A stretch of DNA of 41,229 nucleotides from Rhodobacterales bacterium 56_14_T64 (lineage in GTDB: Bacteria > Pseudomonadota > Alphaproteobacteria > Rhodobacterales > Rhodobacteraceae), in assembly GCA_002162795.1 (NCBI GenBank), contig MAAY01000081.1:1-41229 (forward strand), read 5' to 3'. The position numbers and the translations under genes were made by a program. The notes below the pieces were generated by a model. The model was not told where the DNA came from. It made no database searches and was given only the letters and a program-made list of their open reading frames with translations. Below, in pieces: positions 28,485-37,487 of the stretch; position 1 is the stretch's first letter; each line of letters starts with the position of its first letter.

Positions 28485-29909
28485 TCAAGCAGCGCGCGCC
28501 TTAAACCGGGCGGTTCTTTGATCCACCAAATACTGCGCCGCCATGTCTTCGGCACTGCGCGACAGCTCATTGACACTGTCGATGATATATTGCGCGGTTT
28601 CATCGCTCATCAGATACGAGAAGTTCAGCCGCACCCAGCCCGGTTTACGCATCTCCTTGCCCGCCTGCAGATCGGCAAACAGCGAGTCCGAGGCGTCCTG
28701 ATCAATTCCCAGCAAATGGTGCGCATAGGGTCCGGCGCAGGCACACCCGCCCCGTGCCTGAATGCCGTAGATGTCACTGAGCATGCGGGTGAACAGCTGC
28801 TGATGCACCGGATCGCCTGACGCACCCGTGACCAGAAACGAGAAGATTGGCAACCGCTCCGCAGTCGCGTGGCCCAGCAATGTCAGATAGGGATTGTCCG
28901 CCCAGCCCGCACGCGCCATGGCGGTGAAATGCGCTTCTCTGGCGGCTATCTCTGCCTCACCCACCGCCTCTTTGACCAGAAACACCAACGCTGCGCGGAT
29001 GTCACCGATCACATTGGGCGTACCGGCCTCTTCGCGCGCGGCCAGATCATCGCTGTACTCATGCGCCCAGGGCGACACAAAGCTGACAGTGCCGCCGCCG
29101 GGCCAAGATGGGCAACGGCTGCGCACCGCCTTGGTATTGACGATCAGCACGCCCGAAGAGCCCGGTCCACCAGGGAATTTATGCGGTGAGACCACCACCG
29201 CGTCTTTGCGTTCAGCCCCATTGCCGCCCATGTCGATGGGCAAATAGGGCGCACCGCCGGCATAGTCCCAGATTGCCAAGGCGTCATGCGCATGCAGCAG
29301 GCGACTGATCGGATCCGGGTCCGTCAAAATCCCCGTGACATTCGAGGCCGCAGAGAAGCTGCCGATCTTCAGATCGCTGTCGGCATGGTCAGTGAGCGCT
29401 TGATGCAAGACCTCCATGTCCACACCTCCGTCAGGGCCCTCTGGGATTTCCACCACTTTGGCCTTGCTCTCGCGCCAGGGCAGAATGTTCGAGTGATGCT
29501 CGTATGGGCCTAGAAAAACAACCGGCTGGTCCGCGTCTTCGATCCCCAAAAGACTGACCAGCCGATTCAGCCCGGCGGTGGCGCCCGATCCGGCGAATAT
29601 AACCGTATCGTCTTCCAAAGCACCAGTGACGCGGGCGATCTCGGCACGAGCCTGGCGGCGCATCCGGGTCACATATGCCCCACAATACGACGCTTCGGTG
29701 TGCGAGTTGGCATAAAAGGGCAGCACCTGAGTTGTGATGAACTCTTCGACCTGACGCAGGGCCCGACCCGAGGCAACGTAGTCGGCATAGACCAGCGGCA
29801 CGTTCCCATTCAGGCCCGGTATCATCACCCCATCGCCAATCACCCCAGCCTGTAGGCTACCGTCACGGGCTGCGGTCTGGATGGATGTTTTGAAATCTGC
29901 GAGGGTCAT
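28485..29909 (-). CDS. Class V aminotransferase-fold PLP enzyme (NifS/SufS-like)
   Basis: A 474-residue PLP enzyme of the class V aminotransferase family. Conserved parts are SHTEASYCG, the PLP-binding AGSGATAGLNRL, WDYAGGAPYLPID, and the Schiff-base lysine K244 in SPHKFPGGPGSSG. A Cys-rich stretch, RGGCACAGPYAH near the end, recalls cysteine desulfurases, but the placement differs from the mobile SufS/NifS catalytic loop and no suf or isc genes are near. AGGAGAG precedes the ATG. It is divergent from an Lrp-type regulator that probably controls it; an amino-acid substrate is likely. Confidence 0.82.
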   Translation of the reverse strand: MTLADFKTSIQTAARDGSLQAGVIGDGVMIPGLNGNVPLVYADYVASGRALRQVEEFITTQVLPFYANSHTEASYCGAYVTRMRRQARAEIARVTGALEDDTVIFAGSGATAGLNRLVSLLGIEDADQPVVFLGPYEHHSNILPWRESKAKVVEIPEGPDGGVDMEVLHQALTDHADSDLKIGSFSAASNVTGILTDPDPISRLLHAHDALAIWDYAGGAPYLPIDMGGNGAERKDAVVVSPHKFPGGPGSSGVLIVNTKAVRSRCPSWPGGGTVSFVSPWAHEYSDDLAAREEAGTPNVIGDIRAALVFLVKEAVGEAEIAAREAHFTAMARAGWADNPYLTLLGHATAERLPIFSFLVTGASGDPVHQQLFTRMLSDIYGIQARGGCACAGPYAHHLLGIDQDASDSLFADLQAGKEMRKPGWVRLNFSYLMSDETAQYIIDSVNELSRSAEDMAAQYLVDQRTARFKARAA

Positions 29910-29996
29910 CGGGCTCTCCTATGTGTTAGGTATAGGATGATCGAATTTTGCCGCGAAAACTTCACTGATTTCCAAGTGGATTTACCAAATCATGTG

Positions 29997-30014
29997 TCAT
30001 ATGATTGCATATGA
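29997..30014. promoter_or_regulatory. Inverted repeat over the lrp-type start codon
   Basis: TCATATG and CATATGA flank ATTG, forming an 18-bp inverted repeat that covers the ATG at 30011. It lies in the 101-bp gap between the divergent aminotransferase and regulator genes. It is a candidate operator for autoregulation, not proven. Confidence 0.5.
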
Positions 30015-30472
30015 GCAAAGATGTAGATCAAATTGACCGCGCCATTCTGCGGGCGCTGCAACGAGACGGCGGATTGTCTCAGCGTGACTTGGCCGAGACT
30101 GTCGGACTGTCCCAGAATGCTTGTTGGCGCCGCTTGAAGGTGCTGAATGAACGCGGGTTGTTGATGGGATCAACCGCGCGCGTCGATCGCAAGCAGTTGG
30201 GGCTGGATCTGGTGGTGTTTGTGATGCTGCGCACCCGGCATCATTCAGCCGATTGGCTGCAGCATTTCCGACGCCATGTGCTGACCATCCCCGAGGTGGT
30301 GGATTTTCACCGCATCGGCGGCGATTACGACTATCAGCTGAAAGTGGTGACCGAGGACATGGCCAGCTATGACCGGGTGTATCAGCGGCTGATTGACGGG
30401 ATCGAGCTGGACAGTGTCACGTCGTATTTTGCCATGGAGGCGATTGCAGAGGGGCGGCCGCTGCCTCTTTAG
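30011..30472 (+). CDS. Lrp/AsnC-family transcriptional regulator
   Basis: A 153-residue regulator with an N-terminal helix-turn-helix (LSQRDLAETVGLSQNACWRRLKVL, about 24-47) and a C-terminal RAM ligand-binding domain with the GDYDYQLKVV core and ending AMEAIAEGRPLPL. Such proteins sense amino acids as octamers. A TTG two codons upstream is in frame, but ATG 30011 gives the usual N-terminus. Position suggests it controls the divergent class V aminotransferase. Confidence 0.9.
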   Translation: MSKDVDQIDRAILRALQRDGGLSQRDLAETVGLSQNACWRRLKVLNERGLLMGSTARVDRKQLGLDLVVFVMLRTRHHSADWLQHFRRHVLTIPEVVDFHRIGGDYDYQLKVVTEDMASYDRVYQRLIDGIELDSVTSYFAMEAIAEGRPLPL

Positions 30473-30490
30473 GCAGCGACAATACCGTTT

Positions 30491-31063
30491 TTACCGGCCA
30501 AACGCAGAGTTTGGCATCCATGTTACGCGCTGACCTTTGCGCCCACTCCGCATGTGCAGACACGATGTTTGCATGCGTTGAAAGTAAAGAATTTTGACCG
30601 GATACCAACCCGCCTTTGGGACTTCGACTTCTACAGCAATAGTTTCCTGACAGGTCTGGCGACCGTCGAATTTCCCGACTAACTGGCCTCCAACAACCGC
30701 ATACAGACCATCGTTGGTCAGAAAATCGATCGTATAGATACCAGGCGCATCAAACCGCACATAGCCTGTGATGTCGGCCACAACGCGCTCTGATCGTTTC
30801 GCGGTCAGAGGCTTCTCCCCAGCATTGGTATCCCGATAGTCCAGCCCTGACAGCGGCGGCCCAGCTTCGACCCGAAATTTGAGCGCGCTGCGCGCCTGCG
30901 CAAGGTTCTTCACATCATTTGGGTAAGCATATCGGACATTGAGACCAGCCTTAACCCCAGACGGTTGCGGATTTGCTGGCGTAAGTTTTACTGGTGCTGC
31001 TGACAGGACCGTGCCCGCCACCATGGCCACAACTGCAATTGCAGATGCAATGACTCTCTTCAT
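30491..31063 (-). CDS. Secreted PA14-like domain protein
   Basis: A 190-residue exported protein with a signal peptide (MKRVIASAIAVVAMVAGTVLSA, about 1-22). The rest resembles a PA14 beta-barrel: GLNVRYAYPND, SGLDYRDTN, VRFDAPGIYTIDFLTNDGLYAVVGGQLVG and EVPKAGWYPVKILYFQR. PA14 domains often bind carbohydrate. Two Cys (about 146 and 176) may pair. The start at 31063 has GGGAG 7 bases upstream and was chosen over 31126. It lies between the lrp-type gene and rpsD and seems monocistronic. Confidence 0.72.
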   Translation of the reverse strand: MKRVIASAIAVVAMVAGTVLSAAPVKLTPANPQPSGVKAGLNVRYAYPNDVKNLAQARSALKFRVEAGPPLSGLDYRDTNAGEKPLTAKRSERVVADITGYVRFDAPGIYTIDFLTNDGLYAVVGGQLVGKFDGRQTCQETIAVEVEVPKAGWYPVKILYFQRMQTSCLHMRSGRKGQRVTWMPNSAFGR

Positions 31064-31219
31064 ATCGTACTCCCTAAACAAAATGGAACTGTAACCGGCA
31101 CGTGTCGAAGCCACGGTATTGGCCAAGCCCCCTGTTTGACAAATTGTTTTCTAAGAAATCAATGACTGCGTAGTACTCTAGCCCGCATCATACAAAAAGT
31201 TCACCCCAGCGAAAAGCAA

Positions 31220-31245
31220 AAAGGGCCGCCAAATGGCAGCCCTTT
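31220..31245 (-). terminator. Rho-independent terminator of rpsD
   Basis: AAAGGGC and GCCCTTT pair, with an inner GCC/GGC and one C-A mismatch; the loop is AAAT. On the - strand the stem is followed by TTTTTGCTTTTC. It lies about 25 bp past the rpsD stop. Confidence 0.85.
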
Positions 31246-31271
31246 CACCTGTACCCAGTTGGGCATCAGAT

Positions 31272-31892
31272 TTAGTTTTTGGCGTAGAATTCCACCACCA
31301 GGTTTGGCTCCATGACGACCGGGTATGGTACGTCGCCCAAGGTTGGTGTGCGCACGAAAGTGGCAGTGAACTTCGAGTGGTCGGTGTCGAGATAGTCCGG
31401 AACGTCACGCTCGGGCAGCTGTGTAGCTTCCAGCAGAGCGGCCATTTGCTTGGACTTCTCGCGCACTTCGATCACGTCGCCTTCTTTGACACGGTACGAA
31501 GGAATGTTGACGCGCTTGCCGTTCACCAGGACGTGGCCGTGGTTGACGAACTGACGTGCAGCAAAAACAGTCGCAACGAACTTGGCGCGGTAAACAACCG
31601 CGTCCAAGCGACGCTCCAGCAGACCAATCAGGTTCTCACCAGTATCGCCTTTAACACGCTCAGCTTCGCCATAGATGCGACGGAACTGCTTTTCGGTCAG
31701 GTCGCCGTAGTAGCCCTTGAGCTTCTGCTTGGCGCGCAGCTGGATACCGAAGTCGGAAATTTTACCCTTACGGCGCTGACCGTGCTGGCCGGGGCCATAT
31801 TCACGGCGATTTACTGGGGACTTAGGACGACCCCAGATGTTTTCGCCCATGCGGCGGTCAATTTTGTATTTGGCAGCTGTACGTTTAGTCAC
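31272..31892 (-). CDS. rpsD: 30S ribosomal protein S4
   Basis: A primary 16S rRNA-binding protein needed for early 30S assembly. The 206-residue protein begins [22 protein letters not shown] (GTG start), has the Lys/Arg-rich segment [15 protein letters not shown], and the S4 RNA-binding domain around [12 protein letters not shown] to [21 protein letters not shown]. It lacks the N-terminal Cys cluster of zinc-type S4. AAGGAG lies 6-7 bases before the GTG. It stands alone, not in the alpha operon with rpsM/rpoA, as is usual in alphaproteobacteria. Confidence 0.97.
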   Translation of the reverse strand: MTKRTAAKYKIDRRMGENIWGRPKSPVNRREYGPGQHGQRRKGKISDFGIQLRAKQKLKGYYGDLTEKQFRRIYGEAERVKGDTGENLIGLLERRLDAVVYRAKFVATVFAARQFVNHGHVLVNGKRVNIPSYRVKEGDVIEVREKSKQMAALLEATQLPERDVPDYLDTDHSKFTATFVRTPTLGDVPYPVVMEPNLVVEFYAKN

Positions 31893-32109
31893 GGCTGTTC
31901 TCCTTCGTTAAGATCGCGGCCCGGATGGACCGCTATGAAGGGCGTTGTCCTCTTGCCCGAAATCCATGAGATCGCGAACATGACAGGGTTCCCCTTGCGG
32001 GGTCCACCAACACCAATAGAGCGGCGCTTATATGTGGCTGGGGGGCAGAGTCAACACATGTCAACGCTGCCCCCTGCCTTTTTCCCGAGGCAGGGAGGAA
32101 TTCTAAAAC

Positions 32110-33171
32110 TTAAGCCGCTTCATGCGCCAAAATGGCAGCTTCCGGGGTGCTGAGATTACGACGGGCGTAGCCACCATAAGACAGTGGATCGCGTTCAAGA
32201 CCCGGCAACAGCTGCAACAACCGCAGACGGTCACTGTCATCCAGAGCCGAGAGCGCGGCGTTGGCGGGATGGAAGCTTTCGGTCTCGACGCCGTTCGCCC
32301 AAAGAATCTGATGATTGCTGAGCAGCAGATGCACATAAGTGACTTCGCGCACGGCCATATCGGTGATGATGGTCGATCCATTGACCAGATCACGGGCAGC
32401 GACCAGAACCTCGGACGTATTGAACAGGGCGCGCGCAGTGTCACCGCGCACCAGCATCCGATGTTCAGGCGAAACCAGCAGCTCTTCTTCGGGGCGGTCG
32501 ATGCCCAGGGCACCTGCCTTGATTCGCACCGGCCGCAGCTTGGGCATCACGAACAGACGCGCACCTGACATCCGCCGCGCACCGATCCACAGCACCTCTT
32601 GCGCACCATTGTCGCGGGTCTGCACCCAGTCGCCTTCGCGCAGGGTTTCTACCAGACGCGGGCCTTCGGGAGTGGCAATCCGGGTGCCGGGGGTAAAACA
32701 GATGACCCCGCCATCAGACGGCTGATCAGGTGCAGTAATAGACCCCAACGAGTGATGCACCACCCAAAGATCGGTGTTTCGTGGTGGTAACTCGTCGACA
32801 AACATCAACAGCGGCCGCTGCCCTGGTCCGACCTCGATCAAGGTGACCGTGTAACTTTGCACACCATTGGTGACCACAAAGCTGCTGTCCATCAGCGGCT
32901 CGTCCACCTCGACCGCGTCAACGTCGGTCCTGTGCTGCACCGCAGCCCCAACCAAACGCCGCACAGATCGTGCCGCGCGACGCCTAAGGTCTGCCTCACC
33001 CTTTGCCATATCCAGTCGCAACAGTTGCGATGGCCCATCAACGCGCACAGCTTCGCCATGCCAGGACCATGCCGCCCCCACATCGAGGGCGTCTAAAGGA
33101 GCGGTCGAAAGACCGTCTACATCTGTTTGTGACCAGGAGATGACAAACGTGCCTTTAAAGCCCGTTTTCAT
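32110..33171 (-). CDS. Hint (Hedgehog/intein) domain protein
   Basis: A 353-residue protein. The first 155 residues are of unknown fold; the rest is a Hint_2-type domain. The nucleophile position is C158 in VICFTPGTRIAT, followed by the REGDWVQTRDNG strand, LLVSPEHRML (H237), and a late block YVHLLLSNHQILWANGVETESFHP. In Hedgehog and intein proteins such a Cys starts autoprocessing. There is no obvious extein after it beyond about 50 residues, so C-terminal splicing is unlikely. No signal peptide is seen. This domain type is frequent in Rhodobacteraceae; its job there is not known. Confidence 0.85.
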   Translation of the reverse strand: MKTGFKGTFVISWSQTDVDGLSTAPLDALDVGAAWSWHGEAVRVDGPSQLLRLDMAKGEADLRRRAARSVRRLVGAAVQHRTDVDAVEVDEPLMDSSFVVTNGVQSYTVTLIEVGPGQRPLLMFVDELPPRNTDLWVVHHSLGSITAPDQPSDGGVICFTPGTRIATPEGPRLVETLREGDWVQTRDNGAQEVLWIGARRMSGARLFVMPKLRPVRIKAGALGIDRPEEELLVSPEHRMLVRGDTARALFNTSEVLVAARDLVNGSTIITDMAVREVTYVHLLLSNHQILWANGVETESFHPANAALSALDDSDRLRLLQLLPGLERDPLSYGGYARRNLSTPEAAILAHEAA

Positions 33172-33271
33172 ATGCCTGTATGCCTGCTCTTTTTTATATT
33201 ATTAAAAAATCGTTAACACAGGCCGTCACATCAGCAAACATTAAAAGTTAACAAGCTATTGCAGCGTGTTC

Positions 33272-34276
33272 TTAAAACCTCAATTTCAGTCGGAGTGAGC
33301 CGGTCACCTGACCTTCGTCTTGTCCGGAAAATTCCTTACCCAAATAAGTAAGGCCATAAAAAGCTGAGGCATTTTCGCCCTGCCAGTGCAAACCGACGCG
33401 TGCGCGGTCGCGGCGGCTGGTCAGCTCATAGCCACGATCCTCGGGCAGGTAGACCGAGTCCGCGACATAGGCAATATCACCGCCGATGGTGAGGCTATAG
33501 CCCGGCACCGAATCGTAAACCGCCCGATACCGCTGTCCGGTCACAGATTCGCGCACCAGCAATTCGCCGCGACCAATGGTGCCAAAATTAAAGTCCGCGC
33601 CAATCCGCACCAGAGTCTCATCACCCGCCCGCGCCTCGGCAAAGGGGCGCAGGGATACGGTGTTGCCCAAATCAATGGTCTGACCTGCCTCGGCCACCAG
33701 CGTGGGGCGGATTTTGTTGGGGATCTGCAACGCCAGCACGGCATCTGATGGCCGTGGCGCCCCTAGCAGATCGTGCAGAGCATCCTGAAGACTGTCCAAG
33801 TGTGTCTGCGGGCCGATGACCACCAGGTCCGCCCCGAGCGCATACTCGGCCTTGCCCCGTTGCATGTGGCTGTGCAGTCCGAAAGACAGCGCCCCCGCCC
33901 AGGGTCGGTCACTGGCATCAACCGTTGTCAGACTTTGCGGCGCGATAATTTGCCCCTGCATGCGGAATTCGATCAGCTCTCCGAACCGCGCGGGCACAGT
34001 CCCGTTCCAGCCATAGCCGTAAATGCGCGAGGTGGTGATCGAACCGGTGCGCCAGCGATCCTCGCCGTCGCCGATCAGATCGTTGGTGGTCAGCCGACCA
34101 TAGCCAATACGGTGGCGCTTGCTGGTCGCAAAAGGCGACGGCACATCCGAATACTCGGTGTCCACCTGCGATCCACTGGCGTCCGCGCCTTCCTGCGCCA
34201 GCACGGCCCACGGAACCAAAAGCACACTGGCCAAAGCCAACACAAATTTGCAAAACATAGTATTTTTCCTGCTCAA
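33272..34276 (-). CDS. LpxR-family lipid A deacylase-like outer-membrane protein
   Basis: A 334-residue exported protein with a signal peptide ending near AVLAQ (about residue 28) and a beta-barrel-like sequence ending in Phe (SLRLKLRF), as expected for outer-membrane insertion. The LpxR/DUF2219 pattern shows in RIGYGRLTTNDLIGDGEDRWRTGS and DRPWAGALSFGLHSH. Characterised LpxR removes the 3'-acyloxyacyl group from lipid A using calcium. An in-frame ATG at 34258 has the better-spaced ribosome site (AGGAA), so the true start may be six codons later. Whether the catalytic residues are intact needs alignment. Confidence 0.82.
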   Translation of the reverse strand: MSRKNTMFCKFVLALASVLLVPWAVLAQEGADASGSQVDTEYSDVPSPFATSKRHRIGYGRLTTNDLIGDGEDRWRTGSITTSRIYGYGWNGTVPARFGELIEFRMQGQIIAPQSLTTVDASDRPWAGALSFGLHSHMQRGKAEYALGADLVVIGPQTHLDSLQDALHDLLGAPRPSDAVLALQIPNKIRPTLVAEAGQTIDLGNTVSLRPFAEARAGDETLVRIGADFNFGTIGRGELLVRESVTGQRYRAVYDSVPGYSLTIGGDIAYVADSVYLPEDRGYELTSRRDRARVGLHWQGENASAFYGLTYLGKEFSGQDEGQVTGSLRLKLRF

Positions 34277-34425
34277 TGCCCTCTGGGGCTTGATTAACCT
34301 TGGTAAACATCACGTCTCGGCAGGGCTAGTGCAGCAAAGCCACAACCCATAGGAATGCACAGCATCGTAAACTCGGTTTTACCCCGGTTTTGCCACAGTC
34401 TCGCCCGAGTTCCGGAGACTTGAAT

Positions 34426-35361
34426 CTATAGGTCAGACATTCGGCTGCTCTGCCAAATATTTCCCACCAATGTCAGGATTGCGGCGATGGTGGGGGTATC
34501 CTTGCGGGCGTCCAGCGTTGCAAAGCTCAGGCAGGCTGGAACTGACACTTGGGCGGCCATCGCCAACCCAAAGGATTGTTGCTGGTGCAAGGCAATCGAA
34601 TCCCGGCACAGGCTAAGCCCCATACCAGAGCGGACCATCTCCAGCATCGACGCCTCTTGGTCCACCAGAGCCACCACATTCTGCTTGCAGCCCAATGGGT
34701 CGAATATCCGCGTAAGTAAACGCTGATGCACCGAATCCGCGGGGGTCCCGATCCAGGGCAAAGCAGCAAGTTCACCCCAGTCCTTGCCGTCAATGCGCCC
34801 CTGCCATCCCGCCGGAGCAATGACGCGGTAGCAAAGATCGGCAAGGTGGACAAAGTGCACGCTGCTGTCAGCATCACCCTGCTGTTCCTGATCGGGTCTG
34901 GGCCCACTGAGATAGAACCCCGCATCAATCTGATTGTGCTGCAGCCGGGTCAACACGTCGCCACTCATCCCATGCATCAGCTCGGTCTCGACATTGGGAT
35001 ACCTGTCGCGCAACTGGATCAGCAACTGGCCAAGCCGGATGAACTCGGGGTCAACAATAGTCCCGATCCGCAGCGCGCCGCCAATCTGCCCGGTACGACG
35101 ATCCGCACTGCGCCGAAATTCCGCCATAGCATCAAGCACTTGCTCGGCCTTCACCAGCAGCGCCTCGCCGTCGCGGGTCAGCAACACCCCCTTTGCGGTA
35201 CGTCGAAACAGGGTCACTCCGGTGTCTTCGCTGAGCCGCTTGATTTGGTGGCTGATCGCGGGCTGGGTCAGGTTCAACACCTGTGCCGCGCGCGACACGC
35301 TGCCCTCGTGCGCCACTGTGATAAAGGCTAACAGCGTGTTTATGTTCAAAAATCTATCCAT
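34426..35361 (-). CDS. LysR-family transcriptional regulator
   Basis: A 311-residue LysR protein. The helix-turn-helix is typical (GSVSRAAQVLNLTQPAISHQIKRLSEDTGVTLFRR, in parts about 20-54). The effector domain contains IGTIVDPEF and the late segment MVRSGMGLSLCRDS. Start 35361 (MDRFLNINTLLAF) was preferred to 35391. It is divergent from the GMC oxidoreductase at 35469 with a 107-bp gap, so that gene is the likely target. The inducer is not known. Confidence 0.9.
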   Translation of the reverse strand: MDRFLNINTLLAFITVAHEGSVSRAAQVLNLTQPAISHQIKRLSEDTGVTLFRRTAKGVLLTRDGEALLVKAEQVLDAMAEFRRSADRRTGQIGGALRIGTIVDPEFIRLGQLLIQLRDRYPNVETELMHGMSGDVLTRLQHNQIDAGFYLSGPRPDQEQQGDADSSVHFVHLADLCYRVIAPAGWQGRIDGKDWGELAALPWIGTPADSVHQRLLTRIFDPLGCKQNVVALVDQEASMLEMVRSGMGLSLCRDSIALHQQQSFGLAMAAQVSVPACLSFATLDARKDTPTIAAILTLVGNIWQSSRMSDL

Positions 35362-35468
35362 ATAAATATTTCTAATATAACTCTGTGCCATTCGTCATTA
35401 GGTTTTTCCAACCACCGTTTGTATGCAAGTGTGAACACCTATTGCAAAAGACACCTTTAGGAGGACCC

Positions 35469-37145
35469 ATGGTAGCTGCGGGCGGATCTGACTTGGACTT
35501 TGATTACATTGTCATCGGTGGCGGTTCGGCCGGCTGTCTGATGGCCAATCGGCTAAGCCGCAATCCGGCCCATAGGGTCTTGCTGCTCGAGGCAGGCAAA
35601 GCTGACACCTACCCATGGATCCACATCCCTGTTGGCTACCTTTACTGCATCGGCAATCCGCGCACCGATTGGCTCTACCACACTGAGCCCGAGAAAGGCC
35701 TGAACGGTCGCAGCCTGCTGTATCCTCGCGGCAAAACTCTGGGGGGCTGCTCGTCGATCAACGGCATGATCTATATGCGCGGCCAAGCGCGGGATTATAA
35801 CAACTGGGCCAAGCTGACCGGTGAAGAGGACTGGGCCTGGGAAAACGCCCTCGCCGATTTCAAGGCACATGAAGATCACTACAAGCTTGACGATGGCAAT
35901 GATCCAGTGACCGGAAACAACAGCCGGCTTTCCGACATGCACGGTTCGGGAGGCGAATGGAGGATTGAAAAGCAGCGACTGCGCTGGGACGTGCTCGACA
36001 GTTTTGCCGAGGCTGCGGTGGAAAACGGCATCGCAAAAACAGACGACTTCAACACCGGCGACAATGCCGGGGTTGGCTATTTCGACGTGAACCAGAAATC
36101 TGGCTGGCGCTGGAATACCTCCAAGGCGTTTCTAAGACCCGCCAAGACCCGCCCCAACCTGACCATCTGGACCGAGGCCCAGGTCGAGCGCCTGACCTTT
36201 GCAACCAACGACACTGACCAGCCACGCTGCAGCGGCGTTTTGGTGCATCACCAGGGTCGCTCGGTCACAGTCACAGCAGGCAAAGAAGTGGTGCTGTCCG
36301 CTGGCGCGATTGGTTCGCCGCAGATCCTGCAATTGTCCGGGATCGGATCGGCAGATCTGCTGGCCTCTCACGGTATTGATCTGGTGCTGGATGCCCCGGC
36401 AGTTGGTGAAAACCTGCAGGACCACCTGCAGATCCGCGCCGTGTTCAAGGTCAACGGCACCCGCACCCTAAACACCCTCGCCAACTCGTTGTTGGGTAAG
36501 GCCGCAATCGGCTTGGAATACCTGTTCAAACGGTCCGGACCAATGAGCATGTCCCCCAGCCAGTTGGGCGCCTTTACCCGGTCAGACCCCAGCCGCAAAC
36601 ATGCCAATCTGGAATATCACGTCCAGCCGCTCAGCCTCGAGGCCTTTGGCGAGGATCTGCATGACTTCCCGGCGATGACGGTCAGCGTGTGCAACCTGAA
36701 CCCCACCAGCCGCGGACATGTGCGCATTCAATCCGCCGATTACAAACAAGCTCCCAGTATCTCCCCCAACTATCTGGATACCGAGGAAGACCGCAAAGTA
36801 GCGGCGGATAGCCTGCGCCAGGTGCGCGCCATCATGGCAAAACCGGCGATGCAGGGCTACGCCCCGGAGGAATTCAAACCGGGCACGCAATATCAATCAG
36901 ACGAGGAACTGGCCAGACTGGCCGGGGATATCGCCAGTACGATTTTCCACCCTGTCGGCACCGTGAAAATGGGTCGTTCTGATGACCCGACAGCGGTGCT
37001 CGACCCGCATCTACGGCTCAAGGGTGTCACTGGCCTGCGGGTCGTGGACGCCAGCGTGATGCCTGAAATCACCAGCGGCAACACCAACTCACCCATTCTG
37101 ATGATCGCCGAGAAAGCTGCCAAGTGGATTTTGGCCGGTCAGTAA
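35469..37145 (+). CDS. GMC-family FAD-dependent oxidoreductase
   Basis: A 558-residue flavoprotein of the glucose-methanol-choline family (choline dehydrogenase-like). FAD-binding motif DYIVIGGGSAGCLMANRLS is near the N-terminus, with GMC signature parts YPRGKTLGGCSSINGMIYMRG and LSAGAIGSPQILQLSGIG. The catalytic His is probably in STIFHPVGTVKMG, and the C-terminal SGNTNSPILMIAEKAA is typical. The substrate is an alcohol or similar, not resolvable by eye; no betaine genes are adjacent. AGGAGG lies 4 bases before the ATG. Upstream in-frame codons are not supported by homology. Confidence 0.9.
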   Translation: MVAAGGSDLDFDYIVIGGGSAGCLMANRLSRNPAHRVLLLEAGKADTYPWIHIPVGYLYCIGNPRTDWLYHTEPEKGLNGRSLLYPRGKTLGGCSSINGMIYMRGQARDYNNWAKLTGEEDWAWENALADFKAHEDHYKLDDGNDPVTGNNSRLSDMHGSGGEWRIEKQRLRWDVLDSFAEAAVENGIAKTDDFNTGDNAGVGYFDVNQKSGWRWNTSKAFLRPAKTRPNLTIWTEAQVERLTFATNDTDQPRCSGVLVHHQGRSVTVTAGKEVVLSAGAIGSPQILQLSGIGSADLLASHGIDLVLDAPAVGENLQDHLQIRAVFKVNGTRTLNTLANSLLGKAAIGLEYLFKRSGPMSMSPSQLGAFTRSDPSRKHANLEYHVQPLSLEAFGEDLHDFPAMTVSVCNLNPTSRGHVRIQSADYKQAPSISPNYLDTEEDRKVAADSLRQVRAIMAKPAMQGYAPEEFKPGTQYQSDEELARLAGDIASTIFHPVGTVKMGRSDDPTAVLDPHLRLKGVTGLRVVDASVMPEITSGNTNSPILMIAEKAAKWILAGQ

Positions 37146-37487
37146 TGAACAGCCCAGAAATACCCCCGCCTGGTCTTGTTACGCTTGCGTTCCGGCCACT
37201 CAACTCATTTAGACATCATATTGCGGTTACACACCGCCCGCGATCCCGGCCTCGGGGGCATAGAGGTAGTTCTTCTAATGCAGCTTGGCGTGCGCTCGCC
37301 AGATTTTGGCGCTTTCATCGAAGAGCGCGACGACGCTCTCGCGTTTCATCTCATGTTAAATCTCGAACGTTACGATCTCAGTGATCATCGGTGATCCTCC
37401 CTCTCTCGGGAAAAGATGACTTGCGCCTTGGTAAATTGCCCGCCACGGGGCGATGCTAATGTCTGGTCTGGTGGGGCGCCGTCCGCT
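37146..37487. other. 342-bp region without a recognised gene
   Basis: A + strand frame at 37176-37394 (72 codons, ending ERYDLSDHR) is open but I recognise no family in it and see no good ribosome site. It may be a decayed gene fragment at the edge of the mobile region. No clear terminator of the GMC gene is visible. Confidence 0.35.

Noticed and set aside
27238-28521. 427-codon open frame on the + strand over hisC
   Set aside because: Antisense shadow of a well-supported aminotransferase gene.
28485-29909. Cysteine desulfurase sufS
   Set aside because: Fold and PLP lysine fit, but there are no suf/isc neighbours, the Cys-rich loop is not clearly the catalytic one, and an Lrp-type regulator points to amino-acid metabolism.
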